Assembly: GCA_038502055.1 (NCBI GenBank)
Contig: JAXRKN010000041.1
Location: forward strand, 1,717,501-1,781,500
Reading direction: 5' to 3'
Source: Tanytarsus gracilentus
Taxonomy: Eukaryota > Arthropoda > Insecta > Diptera > Chironomidae
Length of the DNA stretch: 64,000 bases
How positions within the stretch are numbered: the stretch's first letter is position 1; each line of letters starts with the position of its first letter. The notes under the pieces were generated by a model. It saw only the letters and a list, made by a program, of their open reading frames with translations, was not told the origin of the DNA and made no database searches. Both the position numbers and the translations under genes were made by a program. This document shows, piece after piece, positions 23,901-36,055 of the stretch.

Positions 23901-26900
23901 GAGTTTAAAGTTTTGTTGACTCGAACATCAAACGATGAGCTAATGCTGACATGTATGAATGGTCACGACCTAAATTCACGAATGCTAATTGACATGAATA
24001 ATTTGAATTCGTTTGTTCTGTCCGCAAATGGACGACTGCTAGTTAACATGCAGCAGTCGGGTGAAATGCTCGTCTATAATCTAGAAAATCACTTAAATGA
24101 TCTCATGATTATAAAGGAAAAAGGTGTGGATGGAAAGAGAAGAAATAATGGCATGACGATGGCAAATGGAGCAGTTGGAGTAGATGACGAACGAGTGCAC
24201 CAGAAGATGAACAAAGAAATGCTCTCCGAGATTCAAATGAAGGTAAATGAGAGAATTTTTCACACTTAATTTAAATTTATTTAAGAGCAACTTGGAAAGC
24301 TCTTGTGAAAGTTAAAGTAACTCTAGTGCAAAAAACAGTAGAAAGTACTTTTGTGGTTTATTTTAAAAAATGATGTTAAAAATGCTGTTTTTGTGGAAAT
24401 TTTGGAGAATTTTTTTTTAAAAAATACACGAAAAATTTAGAAAACTTTTCTTGGATTATTCAAAATTTTCTCGATCTCCATAATTTTTTTCCCATCAGCA
24501 AAATTCTATTCAAGGAGCAACTTTTTTCATCAACTCATTTGCTCAAACAATTTTTTCAAATGAAATAATTCAATTAAAGGAGCTTGTTAAGTGAAATGGA
24601 AGCACAACTCTCACTTGAGCTCTTTTCAAGCCAGAAGAGATGAAGTTGGATATTTTTTTTGCCTCGTGAGTGCAATCAAGTGTAAATGAGAGTGCATTTG
24701 CAATTTGAAAGTTTTACATTTGGAGTTTTTGAGAAGTTTTTCAATCATCATGATGTGTAATTTTGAGGTTTTTAGAATCTCGTTGGAAATTTAAAATTAT
24801 ACTAATTTTTTAGAGAACTTAAATCTTAATAAGTAAATTTTTCATTTGTAAATTGCAGTCTTGAGTCAGAATTTAAAACTTTTACTCCAACTCACTTCCA
24901 AAAATAAAACAAATCGAATGCAATAAATCAGAAATTTTATCTTTGTTTTCCATTTTCATTTCAAATTCGTACACATAGATGACCAATGCAATGCCTCGTG
25001 CCAGACTGTTGCCAATCCTTCGAGAGTTCGCCGAATATCCTGACAAATATCGAGTAATGATGTGGAAGACACTTCTGAAATTGCCAGAGAATTGTGACTC
25101 GTTTGCCGCACTATTGAAGCAGGACTTGATTTCAGGCGTATCAAATTACGATAAAAGATTTCCGTTAGTCGACCACAAGGCACTGAACAATTTGAAGCAA
25201 ATTATGTCTTGCATTGTTCATTGGACACCAATTTTTGAGCATGTGAGATATTTGCCCAAATTTATCTTTCCATTTGTGAAAATGAGTAAAGGTGATTTAT
25301 TGTTTGCCTTTGAACTTATTGTCACTCTCCTCCTCAACCATTGTCAATTGTGGTTCGAGTTTCTACCCTTGGTCGATGTGCCTTACAACTATCTAAATAT
25401 AGTCGAAAATATTTTAATGGAAGTCGACAAGAAGCTCTATGAGGTGAGTTAGCCTTCTAAGGAGTCAAACACGAGAGCTTTTTTTGAAGTTGATGACGTA
25501 AAAGCTGAAACAAAAATTTAAAAACTTAAAATACGTTATGGAATTTTTCAAATTAATTTTATTCATTTATTACCGTTCAGTTTTCAAACTTTTAAAGCTT
25601 TAAAGAAATTTTTTAAAAAGCTCTCCACGTACAGGATAAATTTTTTAAAAAATCAAATTTCACGCTTACAAAAACTTCAGTTTTACAAATCAAAAGGAAT
25701 AACAACACAGCAGTATGCACTGCCCCTAATGGAATCAGCTTTTTCTGAAGTTCTCGATCAGTCATTATGGCTTCAGCTTTGGGATCATTTAGTCACATTC
25801 GAGACATATTATCTAGTTTTCATCATTGTTGCATTCAATTCTATTCTCCGTTCAACAATCATGCGATGCGAGGATGTCGAAAGCATCGAAAATATTTTCC
25901 ACGAACAGAGCTTTGTTAATATCAAAAATCTAATGAAAAAAGCTCAAAGTTACATGAAAAAATGTCCACCAGGAATTCATCCGAAACATTACATGACAAC
26001 ATTCATGCCACTTGCAAGCAATGTATATCGGAAGTTCGAAAACTATCAGAAGAATTTAATTAATAGCAAAAACGTGTCGGAACTTGATGCGTTGAAGAGC
26101 GAGCAGAAAATTCTCGATCAAAAGCTGGTCGAGTTGGAGAGCTATGAGAGGTCAATGGAGGCAAAACTAGAAAGTTGTTTAGTTGATGAAGAATATTCTA
26201 AAAGGTTAAAAGGTGAGAATATTTTGCTTAATTGAATTTTCAAGATTTAGGAAAATAGTTTTGGGTAGCAATTCGATTTTGCAAAATTTGATTGAGAGCT
26301 TTTAAAAAAAGACTTTCACTGGTAGCTTTTTGTTTTAAAACTTTTCTTACATAAAAAACTCAAATTAAAGGATTTAATTTTTTAACCAAAACCTAGATTT
26401 TTCCATTAAGTCCCAACTCACATTTAAAAAATTGCAATTAAATTTAACCTCAACCTAAAAGCACCCATAAACTCATTCAACCTTAACCCTCAACGAAAAA
26501 AAGGCTCGAAAAAATAAATGAATGAATGATTAATTAATTCTTATGTACATCCCAAAAACAAATTGATGTACGTAAGAAATGCGAATATAACGAGAAATCG
26601 ATTACGGATTTTGTATATAAATGTCGAGAAAATATTTTTATGAGAGGATTATTGATTTTCGTTGAATTAGCAGATGTTTCCCATATTTGTCTCTCTCTCG
26701 ACCGTCCATCATCATAGCCGACATTTAATTTCATGTAATGCTTTCATTATCAGAGATTTCTCTCATTTTCTCATGCAGTACATGTTCTGTCTTTGACATC
26801 TTTAAGTCCTTCTCAAACCATATAAGAAGCTTCTTATCGAGTAGATAGAATAATAAGAAGAAATTACTTTCCTTTCTCAACATGTCCTTGACACTCACTC

Positions 26901-29900
26901 GCATCCTCTCAACATGACACTTTTCTTCCCCATTTTTATGTTTTCTCCGATGAATCATTTTTACCCCATCGCACATTTCCTTCTTTTGGTGCCAATTGAC
27001 AATGTTTATGATTTATTGTGTTCATCAATTTTGTGGGGCTGATTATTACATTAATTTTATGTTAAAGTTAAACTTTACAGTTTGAAAGTTTCTTACGCTA
27101 TACAATTTTTAAAACTTAAAAATTTTCAAACTTTGAACAAGTTTCACAAATTTGATTTTCATCAACATTTTCTTCAACTCTTGATTAGCTTCATTCGCAG
27201 ATTTCTTCGCTCGCTTGAACTTAAAGCTAAACTTCCTGTATCAGTTTTTCCCACAATGTACACAATTCTAAATTATTCGTTGACCTAAATTTTATAAATC
27301 ACATCAATATAGGTGAATTGCCTGAGGTTGTGAAAAGTTACGAAAGCTTTCAAAATTTTATTCTTAGCATTTCTCACGCATGAATTATATTTCAACGAAT
27401 TCGAAATTTCATTAAATCCGGAGCGGAAATTTTTCAATTTGATTCAAAAGTTTTTAAGGAAATTAAGGAAAAAACTCAACAAATTGAGAGAAAATTTTGC
27501 AGCAGTAAATTCGCAAAGGAAAAGAAACTTTAAAAAAAGCTTTTCTCAGTTTATTATTTTTTTTTCTAGCTTTTATTTAAATTTATGTAAAACGAAAACT
27601 ACAAAAAATATTTATATTTATTTATTTTTTAAGTCACCTGGAAACATTTTGATGTCGCATTGTGAAAAAAATTTATTTTCTTCGTATATATCGTCTGAGC
27701 ATATTCATTATTTTACTGGATGATGTTGGCAAAAAAAAACGATATGTGAATCTTTCTTTTCATAGCCTTTAGGTTAAATTGAAATCTTTCGAGTTCCTCT
27801 AGAAAATTCTGCACGAACTGGGAATTGAATTTCAATAGCGTGGAAGGAAAAGCATTGGTCTGAATAGACTTGGATTGGTGTACATTACATTCTTTCTCTC
27901 TAAACTTTTACATAAGCTAGAGGGTTTAAATTTAATATTGCAGAATATATTTTTAATCCACTCTGAATATTTTTAGTTTTCTGCCCCTTGTAAGGGGTTC
28001 AAGCTCTGGTAAATTTAAGAGCCAGCGTTCTCTAGTTTTTGTTAAATTTTTTACAATTCAAATCTCAGTAAAGATTCCCAACAGCACAAAAAAAAATTTC
28101 ATTTTAACTCGAGCTGCTAACCACGAAATGTTAAACCACATGTAACTTTTCTATTGAAATGAAAAACTTTGTCAATTGAAAATGATAAAATTCTCGAATG
28201 ACTTGCAATAATGATTCTTCTTACCCACTTACACATGAGAAACTGAAGTGATTAATTTTTTTTCGCTTCAAAGTCTTGCGGCAAAAAATTTCTTCTCATG
28301 ATCATGAATTTGATACCGAGTGAAAAGTTTTAATGGAAAGAGATGTGGAAAACTTCAACTCATCGATTCATTACCCGTTAATTTATTTAAGTGAGGGTTT
28401 TTTAATTATTTGTTGTTAAGAAAATTGAATCGTGGGAAAATTCTGTGAAAACTCAAGGAAGAAGTTTTGGTTAATTAAAAGTTGGAGGAATAAACTTTGA
28501 TTTTTTTAATTATTATTTTTCATGTCGTGAAGTTTTTTAATTCTCCATAAACACGTGATTCATACATTAAAAGTTGTTTGAACCTGTTGCATCAATTAAT
28601 CACGACTAACTGCCCATCCTTAAAAGAGTTTTTCATAAACTAATTAAAATAAATCGAGATAAAAATTAAGTCTGAAAGAATTTTCCCTCGTCACGACTCT
28701 ATGATGATAATCATCATACACACAAAAGAGCAACAACCTTATTTTTCCCATCATCATAAAATTTTCACGTTCTCATCTCTTTCCTAACCGTGCGCCAACA
28801 ATAAATGCAACAAAGCAGAAGTGGAAGCAAAGTTTGAGCAAGCAGTTGAAGAAGAAGAACAAAGAATTATTTATCAAAGAAAATTGCTGTTGTTGAACAT
28901 GAAGAAAGTGCGAGAGAAGGAAATTGAGACGATAATCCGGATGAAAAATGCTTCCTTAAGAAATTCGGTCGAGAGGAGTGAGAGAGATTTGGATGTGATG
29001 CTGCGTGCCATTGAGAAGCAGGTGAGCACTCTCTTTTTTTGGGTGATGTAAAAATTTTCCACGAATCGCTTCTGGTTGAGCCGGAAATGAAAAAGCTGAA
29101 ATCATGATGAAGAATAAACTAAAGTTCGTCGTTCGTTTAAAGCTTGACTGATGAATTTCGAGAAAAACAGGGGTGGAAACTCGCAAAATTTAAAATTGGT
29201 CATTTTGATAAATTTTTTGAATGTTGCAATGAATCTCAAAAAAAAATCTTTTATCAATCATTTTTAAAAGTGTAAGTTTCTCACCATGAAACCAAGGGGA
29301 AGAAATCTGAAAATTAGTAAATTTAAACACAATGTTTAAAAATTCAATATTTAAATTTTCCACTCCTTGATTTTGAAATCACCCTCGATCCTCATCATGT
29401 AACTGACAACTGTGTAAATTTTTCCATCTTTTTACATTTTCTCGCACAGCGGCAACGGGAAGAAATCGAGATGCAAATGGCAGATGAGAATTTAAAGCTG
29501 AAGGAGGTTCTGCTCGAGATGAAGGCGTTTGGTGGTGTAGAAATCAGCAATACCAGTGGGAGCCATCACGTTCTATTAGCGAAGAAATACGAGAGCATGC
29601 TGATAGACTTAGGGACACAACATAAGAAATTTATGAATGAATTAGGACAGGTAAAATTGATTTGTGTGAATTTACGAGGCTTTTTACATAATTCACCTAA
29701 AACGTGTTGAGCATTGGATTAACGAAATGAGGGCTAGAGATAACGACAAAGATATAACGAAATCGTGACAAACGTGTCTGAAACTCTGATGGAAATTTTT
29801 GGTCTTATTTTTGGGGTATAAAGTAATGTCCTCTGAGTGCTGTTTTACTCAAAATTTTTATTCATAATAAACACCCAACATTCTTTAATCACATCTCAAG

Positions 29901-30464
29901 TAAATTTTCGCGATCTTTAAACTGATTGAGAAGCAGCAAAAAAGTAATTAAATTATTTTTATAACCTTTCTAATGTGGGTGTTTTGCTGCTTAATTAAAG
30001 ATAACTGTTTTATTATTTCCAGTTTCGTTTCAAGCATAAATTTTAATTACACCTTGACTCCTAATTCTTATTAATTGAAACCTTTTCACTTTCTTTAATG
30101 GAGCAGACTGAGTCAACATTGCCAAGAATATTAAAGGAAAGTTTAGAGGCTGAGTCATCATCAATAACAGCATCGTCAACGTCATCGACGACGGCAACTT
30201 CTTTGAAAACTTTTCCCTCGCAACAATCCCAAGAAGTTCTCTCTATTGAAGCGATGGAAAAAGCTTTTCACTCTCTTCGTAATGAGTATGATGCATGTGT
30301 AGGAAAGCCGGATTATAAGGAGCATATGAAGGTATCAACTGATGAGTTTTAATTAAAATTAAAATTATCATCTCGCTTAAAATGATTATTTTCAGAAACT
30401 TGAACGAGAAATGAGAAAACTCGAGAGCGAAATTAAATCAATTTTGTCGGATATTAAAATTTGA
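20899..30464 (+). CDS. TBC1D31: TBC1 domain family member 31 (WDR67) homologue
   Basis: Ten exons join in frame to about 1039 residues (human about 1066): 20899-21083, 21436-21647, 23043-23468, 23641-24242, 24979-25443, 25681-26212, 28819-29021, 29450-29650, 30107-30331 and 30396-30464. Exons 1-4 (to about residue 475) are WD40 repeats (ENLFIFDL, SNLLIGNKSGFIYEIEI, TFLASTTNQIKIYEHD). Exons 5-6 hold the TBC fold, with YPDKYRVMMWKTLLKLPEN, LPKFIFPFVK and ITTQQYALPLMESAFSEVL, all family landmarks. Exons 7-10 are a charged coiled coil ending in EIKSILSDIKI. Vertebrate TBC1D31 sits at centriolar satellites and supports ciliogenesis. The Rab-GAP arginine and glutamine finger motifs (IxxDxxR, YxQ) are not visible, as in relatives, so it is probably a scaffold rather than an active GAP. 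The start is the first in-frame ATG after an in-frame stop at 20878. The exon 2 boundary was placed by homology and phase. Confidence 0.93.
26213..28818. other. 2.6 kb intron of TBC1D31 between TBC and coiled-coil exons
   Basis: Starts GTGAGA and ends AAAGCAG. AT-rich; the small ORFs in it are unconvincing, and no transposon ends were seen. Confidence 0.5.
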
Positions 30465-30512
30465 CAAGACAAAAAGAGATTTGAGGCAGTTTAAGCAATG
30501 AAAGATTTTTTG

Positions 30513-30518
30513 AATAAA
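30513..30518 (+). promoter_or_regulatory. polyadenylation signal of TBC1D31
   Basis: AATAAA 48 bases after the TGA stop; a second AATAAA follows about 50 bases later. Confidence 0.45.
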
Positions 30519-32612
30519 AATAACTAAAAAGATGTATGAAAAAATCACCAAAAATTTTAAAACAAGCAAATAAAAAAGAAATTAATTTTAACTGAAAATT
30601 GTTCAGTTTCCCGGAAGGCTTGCAAATATTTTGATTTTCTTCTTCTTTCTTTTAAGACAATTTTTGTATTTTTTTAAGTATAGATGAAAAAGGGTTCAAA
30701 TCTTTTAATGGACCTTCAAACTTCGCATTTAAACTTTTAAGAGAAATTTTAAGGGAGAATAAATTAAACAAAAAATGCTTGAGGGTACTAAAGATTTCTT
30801 CCAGAACTTCAAAAGTCAATTTGAATATCGAAAACAGTAAATAAATGCAACATGTTTTTACCGGATCAAAATGTCTTCAGGCAAACAAAGAAGAAAAAAT
30901 GTTTTATCATATTTTGGGCCTGCGTGGGACATGACCAAATGTTACCGTTAAAATTCAAAAAATCCTCACAAATAAAATTTAAATCTCGGCTTCAACGTAT
31001 TTTCAATAGACAATTGTATACAAAAAGTATACTTTTATTTAAAATTACGGCTTCATCGGTTTTCATGTCCCTCAACGGTTTATCCTTCGAGTTGTATTTT
31101 AAAATGTTCTTGATGCTGTAAATTGTAAGTTCGTGGAGTAATTTTTCCTATTAATAGCTATCAGATTTAAATCTTCATTAAAAATTGTTCCATAAATTTT
31201 AATTTATTTTGATTAATGTACAAAAATTGTTTAAAGTAGACTTGAGTCACTCTTAAAATTCAACTGTATGCAATTTTCAACAAAAAATAATGCTTGAATA
31301 AAAGATTAAAAAGAAAAACTTTTTTCCTCCATGAATTTTCAATTCTAACTGCATTCGAGAGTTTATGACCGTTTTTATGTCACTTCACGTGAATTGAAAA
31401 GATAACTTAAAATGTTGGCACTTCGAGAATGGAAAACTTTTGCTTCATTTGAATTTTCTCGAGGCGGTTCAATGAACTCATCATGACATTTAAAGAACCG
31501 CAAGAAACATCAAAAAAGTTTCAAAAGATTTTCACAGTCATTTATAAAAATCTACACCAGATATTCACTCGGAAAAAAATTTATTTCCATACGATTTGCA
31601 ATAATTTATGGCTCACATACATATAGTCGCGTGCGAATAATTTTTTTTGCATAACTGCAAATAATCGCTTTGCGTTTCAGAAACATAAATTTTTCTTCTT
31701 CTTTAATTCATATGAGTAAAGATGCAATTACTTTATGTACTTTTTTATGATTGAGAGGTTTTATGACTTTGATTCTTTTTTATCCATCAAATGGGGTTGA
31801 TTGTAAGTTATGCCACGATTTTTGATTTGATTAATTTTTAGATTTTGAAAATTTTAGTAATAATTTTATTTAATGGAGTAAAAATTAATGCACAAACCAC
31901 CCGCAGTTTCAAACGTTCGCAATAAAAAAACACATTTAATTTATTGCGGAATTGATTTTAGATAAAAACCACAATGACTTTGATAATTGATAAATAAAAT
32001 TGAGTTTTTTGCAACACGCTTTCGATTTATTTAAAAAGTTTTTAATTCGTTTAGCTGCAGATTTTTTTATGGCTTTTCAATTTTCCATTTTTTATAAAGA
32101 AGCAAAGTTATTATTTTTGGAACACATTTAAAACTAAATTTAATTTTAAAATATTATTTACCTAATTTTTTTTAAATTTTTATTTCAATCTTTGTTCCCA
32201 AAACAGTAAAATTCCGCTCACATGTGTGAAAAATCTCTCTAAGCTCGCCGATTTATTTCTCAATTTATTTTTTTTCTATTGTTTTTATGCTCGCTGATTT
32301 TTTGCGTTCAATCGCATATTTACAGACGCCGTGCAGCGTGTGTACAAAGTCATTGTCATTTCTGCAATAGATTGCAATGGAGGGATTTTGAACTTTTTTA
32401 ACCAACAATGAATTTTGCTGTTGCAATTTCTGCTTTTATTCCTCTTTTAACTTCCATCACAGCGCGTCGAGAGCGCTCAGTTCAAGTTGAGAGTTTGCAT
32501 TAATTACAACCGCTGTTGAGTGAATAAAGTTTTTTGTTTGTTTTTTCATCTCAAGTTTCATTAACAAATTGAAAAGTTCTTGGCTTCGTGTCAAGTTCAA
32601 ATTACATTGATA
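30519..32612. other. intergenic region upstream of the small secreted-protein gene
   Basis: About 2.1 kb without a supportable gene. Near its right end TCAGTT at 32477-32482 matches the arthropod initiator and lies about 135 bases before the next start codon, a possible transcription start. No other element was recognised. Confidence 0.4.
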
Positions 32613-33271
32613 ATGAATCTCCTGCATTTGAGTGTTGTCCTTTTTGTTGCTGTTATCACTTCATCTCGAACAGTCGTTGGCGGTACTTATGGCAATGAAC
32701 AGCAGGCAAGTGTTAAGTTTTATGATGCGATTGAACATAAAAATTTAGTTTAAAAATTAAATGATTTTAAAATAATTTTTAAATTAAAAAAAATGAGAAA
32801 AATATCTGTTGTGATTATTGCAGTTACCCTCAGTTTCTTCGATCGCTGACAAACTCGAACCAATAAATACCCATGCATCACTTCAACAGCAAATGGAACA
32901 ACAAAGACTTGCCAATCGTTCGCCATTTTTTGATACTTTATTTAATGTTTGTTAATTTAACAATATCAAGGGATGAAAACTTAATTTTCGTGCAGCGATC
33001 TTTTAAAATTCTTATGCCAAATTTAAAAAAGTTTTCGGTCCTTGATTTTTTTTTGATTTTAATTAAATTGCGGTATTTTTTAAACCAGATTCCTATTCAA
33101 ACTCTTCGTGCTGTGAACGAGCTAGTGCAAGGAATCTCTGGAAGTGTTCAAAGCTTTATGTCAACTCGTCCTCGTCCACTAAGATCAATTTTTCAAACTG
33201 AAACACCATCTGCAAGGCGGAAACAAGAGCGTCAGTATTTCAATGAAAGACTTTACGACGAGTGGTTTTAA
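32613..33271 (+). CDS. small secreted protein of unknown function, paralogue of the Gly-rich gene
   Basis: Three exons, 32613-32705, 32824-32946 and 33089-33271, all phase 0, give 132 residues. The first intron has a GC donor in a strong context (CAG|GCAAGT) and a TTGCAG acceptor. The N-terminus MNLLHLSVVLFVAVITSSRT is a clear signal peptide with cleavage expected near TVVG. The mature chain is short, Gln-rich in the middle (LQQQMEQQR) and basic near the end (SARRKQERQ), and finishes LYDEWF. No Cys remains after the signal region. The end of exon 2 (SPFFDTLFN) and start of exon 3 (IPIQTLRAVNELVQG) match the last two exons of the larger secreted gene that ends at 61147, including the intron place. 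I do not recognise the family. A peptide precursor, cuticle or extracellular role would be guesses. Confidence 0.68.
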
Positions 33272-35006
33272 ATTAATTGAATTTCTTCATAATTTCAAGT
33301 TCAAATTTTTTTCTATTTAATTCATTGAATATGAAAGCATGATGGAAAGTTGCGGAATAATGTAAATAATTTTTATTATTTTATTAAATTAAAAATTAAC
33401 TAATTGAAATATTCAAATTTCAAATATTTCAAATTTTTTCAATTTTATAATTTTCATCATTGTAATTCTTCAACATCACAAAAAATCGACATAAATCAGA
33501 GAGAAAAACTTTTTTTAAGTAAACAGCTTCCATATTGAAAAGACAAGCTCCAAAAAAAGGATAAAAATTATTTGATATGAAGCTGAAGTTTCCGAACAAT
33601 AGCAAAGTGTGAGTTTTTATTGTCCATTGGAAATTTTCTCAACAGATTTGAAACCAAACCGACTCGTTATCGTGATAGAGAATGAAAAAGCATATTGAAA
33701 GTATTGCCATTCAAGTGTGGTGAGCTTTGCTTTGAGGGGTGAAAAAGTGCTGTCGAGTGAATTGCCGATTAAATCGTGACCACTTGAGATTAAAGAAGAA
33801 AAAATTGCCTCTTCGAAGGTTTTTAGATTTTTTTTGTAGTTTATTGGGCGACAGTTGAGTTGGAGATGATTAAAAAGTGTATTTAATAAAACAATTGAGA
33901 AATTAATGGAAACAATATAAAATATTTTGAAACTCAAACAAAGAAATTCCATTGAATTCCGCTTGAAAAATATACACGAATATTTTTAAATTTTTACCAT
34001 CATGAGAAAATGTTCATAAACTCATGTACACGCACGATGATAAAAGAATGAATTTTTTATAATGCTTTTTAGCATCTCCACATATACTTTCTTACATCCA
34101 CAGTCTTTATGAGTCATGACATACAAACGATGATTTTAATTTTGATTTAATTATCTCATTTCCGAAAAAAAAATCATTTGTGACCAGGAAAATAATTTTT
34201 CATCATGAAAACAGAGAAAAATTAACTTCTGTACATTCTGTTAAAAGTTGAGGAAGGAAGACTTTGTGTCGGGAACATGAAAATCCAATTTACGAATTAA
34301 CTTTGAGAATGAATAATTTGGACTTGAAAAAGCTTTGAATTCGCGGCTGGAAATTGTATGTGGGTGAAAGCTTTCGCTCATTTTATTAATAAATCATTGC
34401 TCAGCTTTAATTTAAAGCGCTGCTTTAATATCATTAAAATTTTTAGCATGTCATTAATTTATTTTCTTTATCACACCTCATTACACCTTCACATATTCAT
34501 GCATTCATTTTTTTGTATCTTTTATAGTGTCAACCGTCGTTATTAAAACTGCTTCATTCGTTATAAACCTAAACAAAGCGACACCTTCATTCACTTTCCA
34601 TGGTACTTTCAAGTTTCGCATTTTCACTTTTTATCATTCTTGCAACATCTTTTTCAAATGTTGTGAAATAAAAATATAATGTGAAGAGTGAGAGAAGGAA
34701 ATAATAGCACGAAGCGTTAAAAATAAAGCATATACATATAGGGAAGTAAAATATGAGCGGAAATTCCAAGGGTTGAAACTTGAGTTTAAATTTTAAAAAC
34801 CGTTAAATTTTGTTAATTTCTTATCTGAATTTTCTAAAATGTTTTAAAATTTTTGTGTCAACGAATTTATTTTTAAAATTTAAGTTCAGCACCGAGTTTT
34901 CCTTGAAACCTCCCAAATAAAGCTCCACCATGCTTTTCACCATCATTTTCTGGAGCAATAAATTGTGCTTGACTGTTTTTTGTTCAACCATCATGCCGCC
35001 ACATAC
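33272..35006. other. non-coding DNA after the small secreted gene
   Basis: AT-rich 1.7 kb containing the 3' UTR at its start. The ORFs here have random composition. Nothing else was recognised before the TIR element begins. Confidence 0.45.
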
Positions 35007-35093
35007 CCCTCGTAGCACAAGAGAACTCTTTTGGAGCTCTTTTTGAGCTCTTTGAAAGAACTCTTTTTTTACTCTTTATTAACTCTTTTTTGC

Positions 35094-35335
35094 CAAAAAA
35101 AAGAGTTAAAAAAGAGCTTTGGGACCTTCAAAAAGAGCTCTTTTTTGGAGCTCTTTTTAAGAGCTCTTAAAGAGTTCTTTTAGAGCTCTTAAAAAAGAGT
35201 GCTAAAATATTTTAGCACGTTTTTAGAACTCTTTTTAAGAGCTCTAAAAGAACTCTTTAAGAGCTCTTAAAAAGAGTTCTAAAAAAGAGCTCTTTTTGAA
35301 GGTCCCAAAGCTCTTTTTTAACTCTTTTTTTTCGT
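35094..35335. repeat. long inverted repeat inside the TIR element
   Basis: The arms are nearly complementary and meet at a perfect 20-base palindrome, GTGCTAAAATATTTTAGCAC (35199-35218). CTTTGGGACCTTC in the left arm is mirrored by GAAGGTCCCAAAG in the right arm. Single-stranded DNA or RNA would fold into a hairpin with arms of roughly 115 bases. Confidence 0.75.
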
Positions 35336-35659
35336 AAAAAAAGAGCTCTAAAAGAACACTTAAAGAGCTCTTTAAAAGAGCTCCAAAAAACCCAAAATAA
35401 AAAAATATTTTTTCTCATTTCTTTTCAGATCTCTTTCTTCTCATTCTTTTGGAGCTCTTTTTTTGTGCTCTTTTAGGTGCTCTTTTTCAGAACTCTTTAA
35501 GAGCTCTTTTTAAGAGTTGTTCATTTTCCATCCGTTCCACTTTTTTTGTTAGTTTAATTAACCTCGATCCTTATTTTTTTTGGTTTCATGTCTTCTTTTT
35601 TGCTCCTGAGTGTGAGAAATATAAGTTAGTAAAATTTTGAAGTTTTTTTTATACTTACG

Positions 35660-35735
35660 ATGTTAGGATTCGAACCGTGACTCATCCGACACATTTTCTC
35701 CTACGCGAGCGCTTAACCGACTGGGCTACTGCAGC
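35660..35735 (-). other. tRNA-like sequence with Pol III A and B boxes
   Basis: The minus strand contains TAGCCCAGTCGGTTAAGCGC, a close A-box match, and about 45 bases later GGTTCGAATCC, a perfect B-box/T-loop. The acceptor, anticodon and T stems do not pair well, so this is not a good tRNA gene. It is more likely a tRNA-derived SINE head or a degenerate tRNA copy carried within the TIR element. On the minus strand an A-rich stretch follows. Confidence 0.55.
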
Positions 35736-36055
35736 AAATATTTATTTATAAACTGTTTGACTAAATGACATATTTAAGTTGTGAAATTCTAGAAAGTACG
35801 ATATTTCGTAAATTAATACCGTATAATTTCAAACAAAATTTAAATTAGTCAACGTATTGAACATTTATATTTTATTTTGTTTGAAACTTGAATTTGAAAT
35901 TATATTAACTTTATTTTTTTTGAAAAAAACTCATTCGTAAGAGTTAAAAAAGAAGACTCTCAATTCTAAATTTTTTATTTTAATTAAAAATTGATAAAGT
36001 GCTCTAAAAGAACTCTTTCATAACTCCTAAAAAAGAGTCCTTTGAATCCGAAATT

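Noticed and set aside
35660..35735. Functional tRNA gene
   Set aside because: The A and B boxes match, but the acceptor, anticodon and T stems do not pair, so only a tRNA-like element is claimed.
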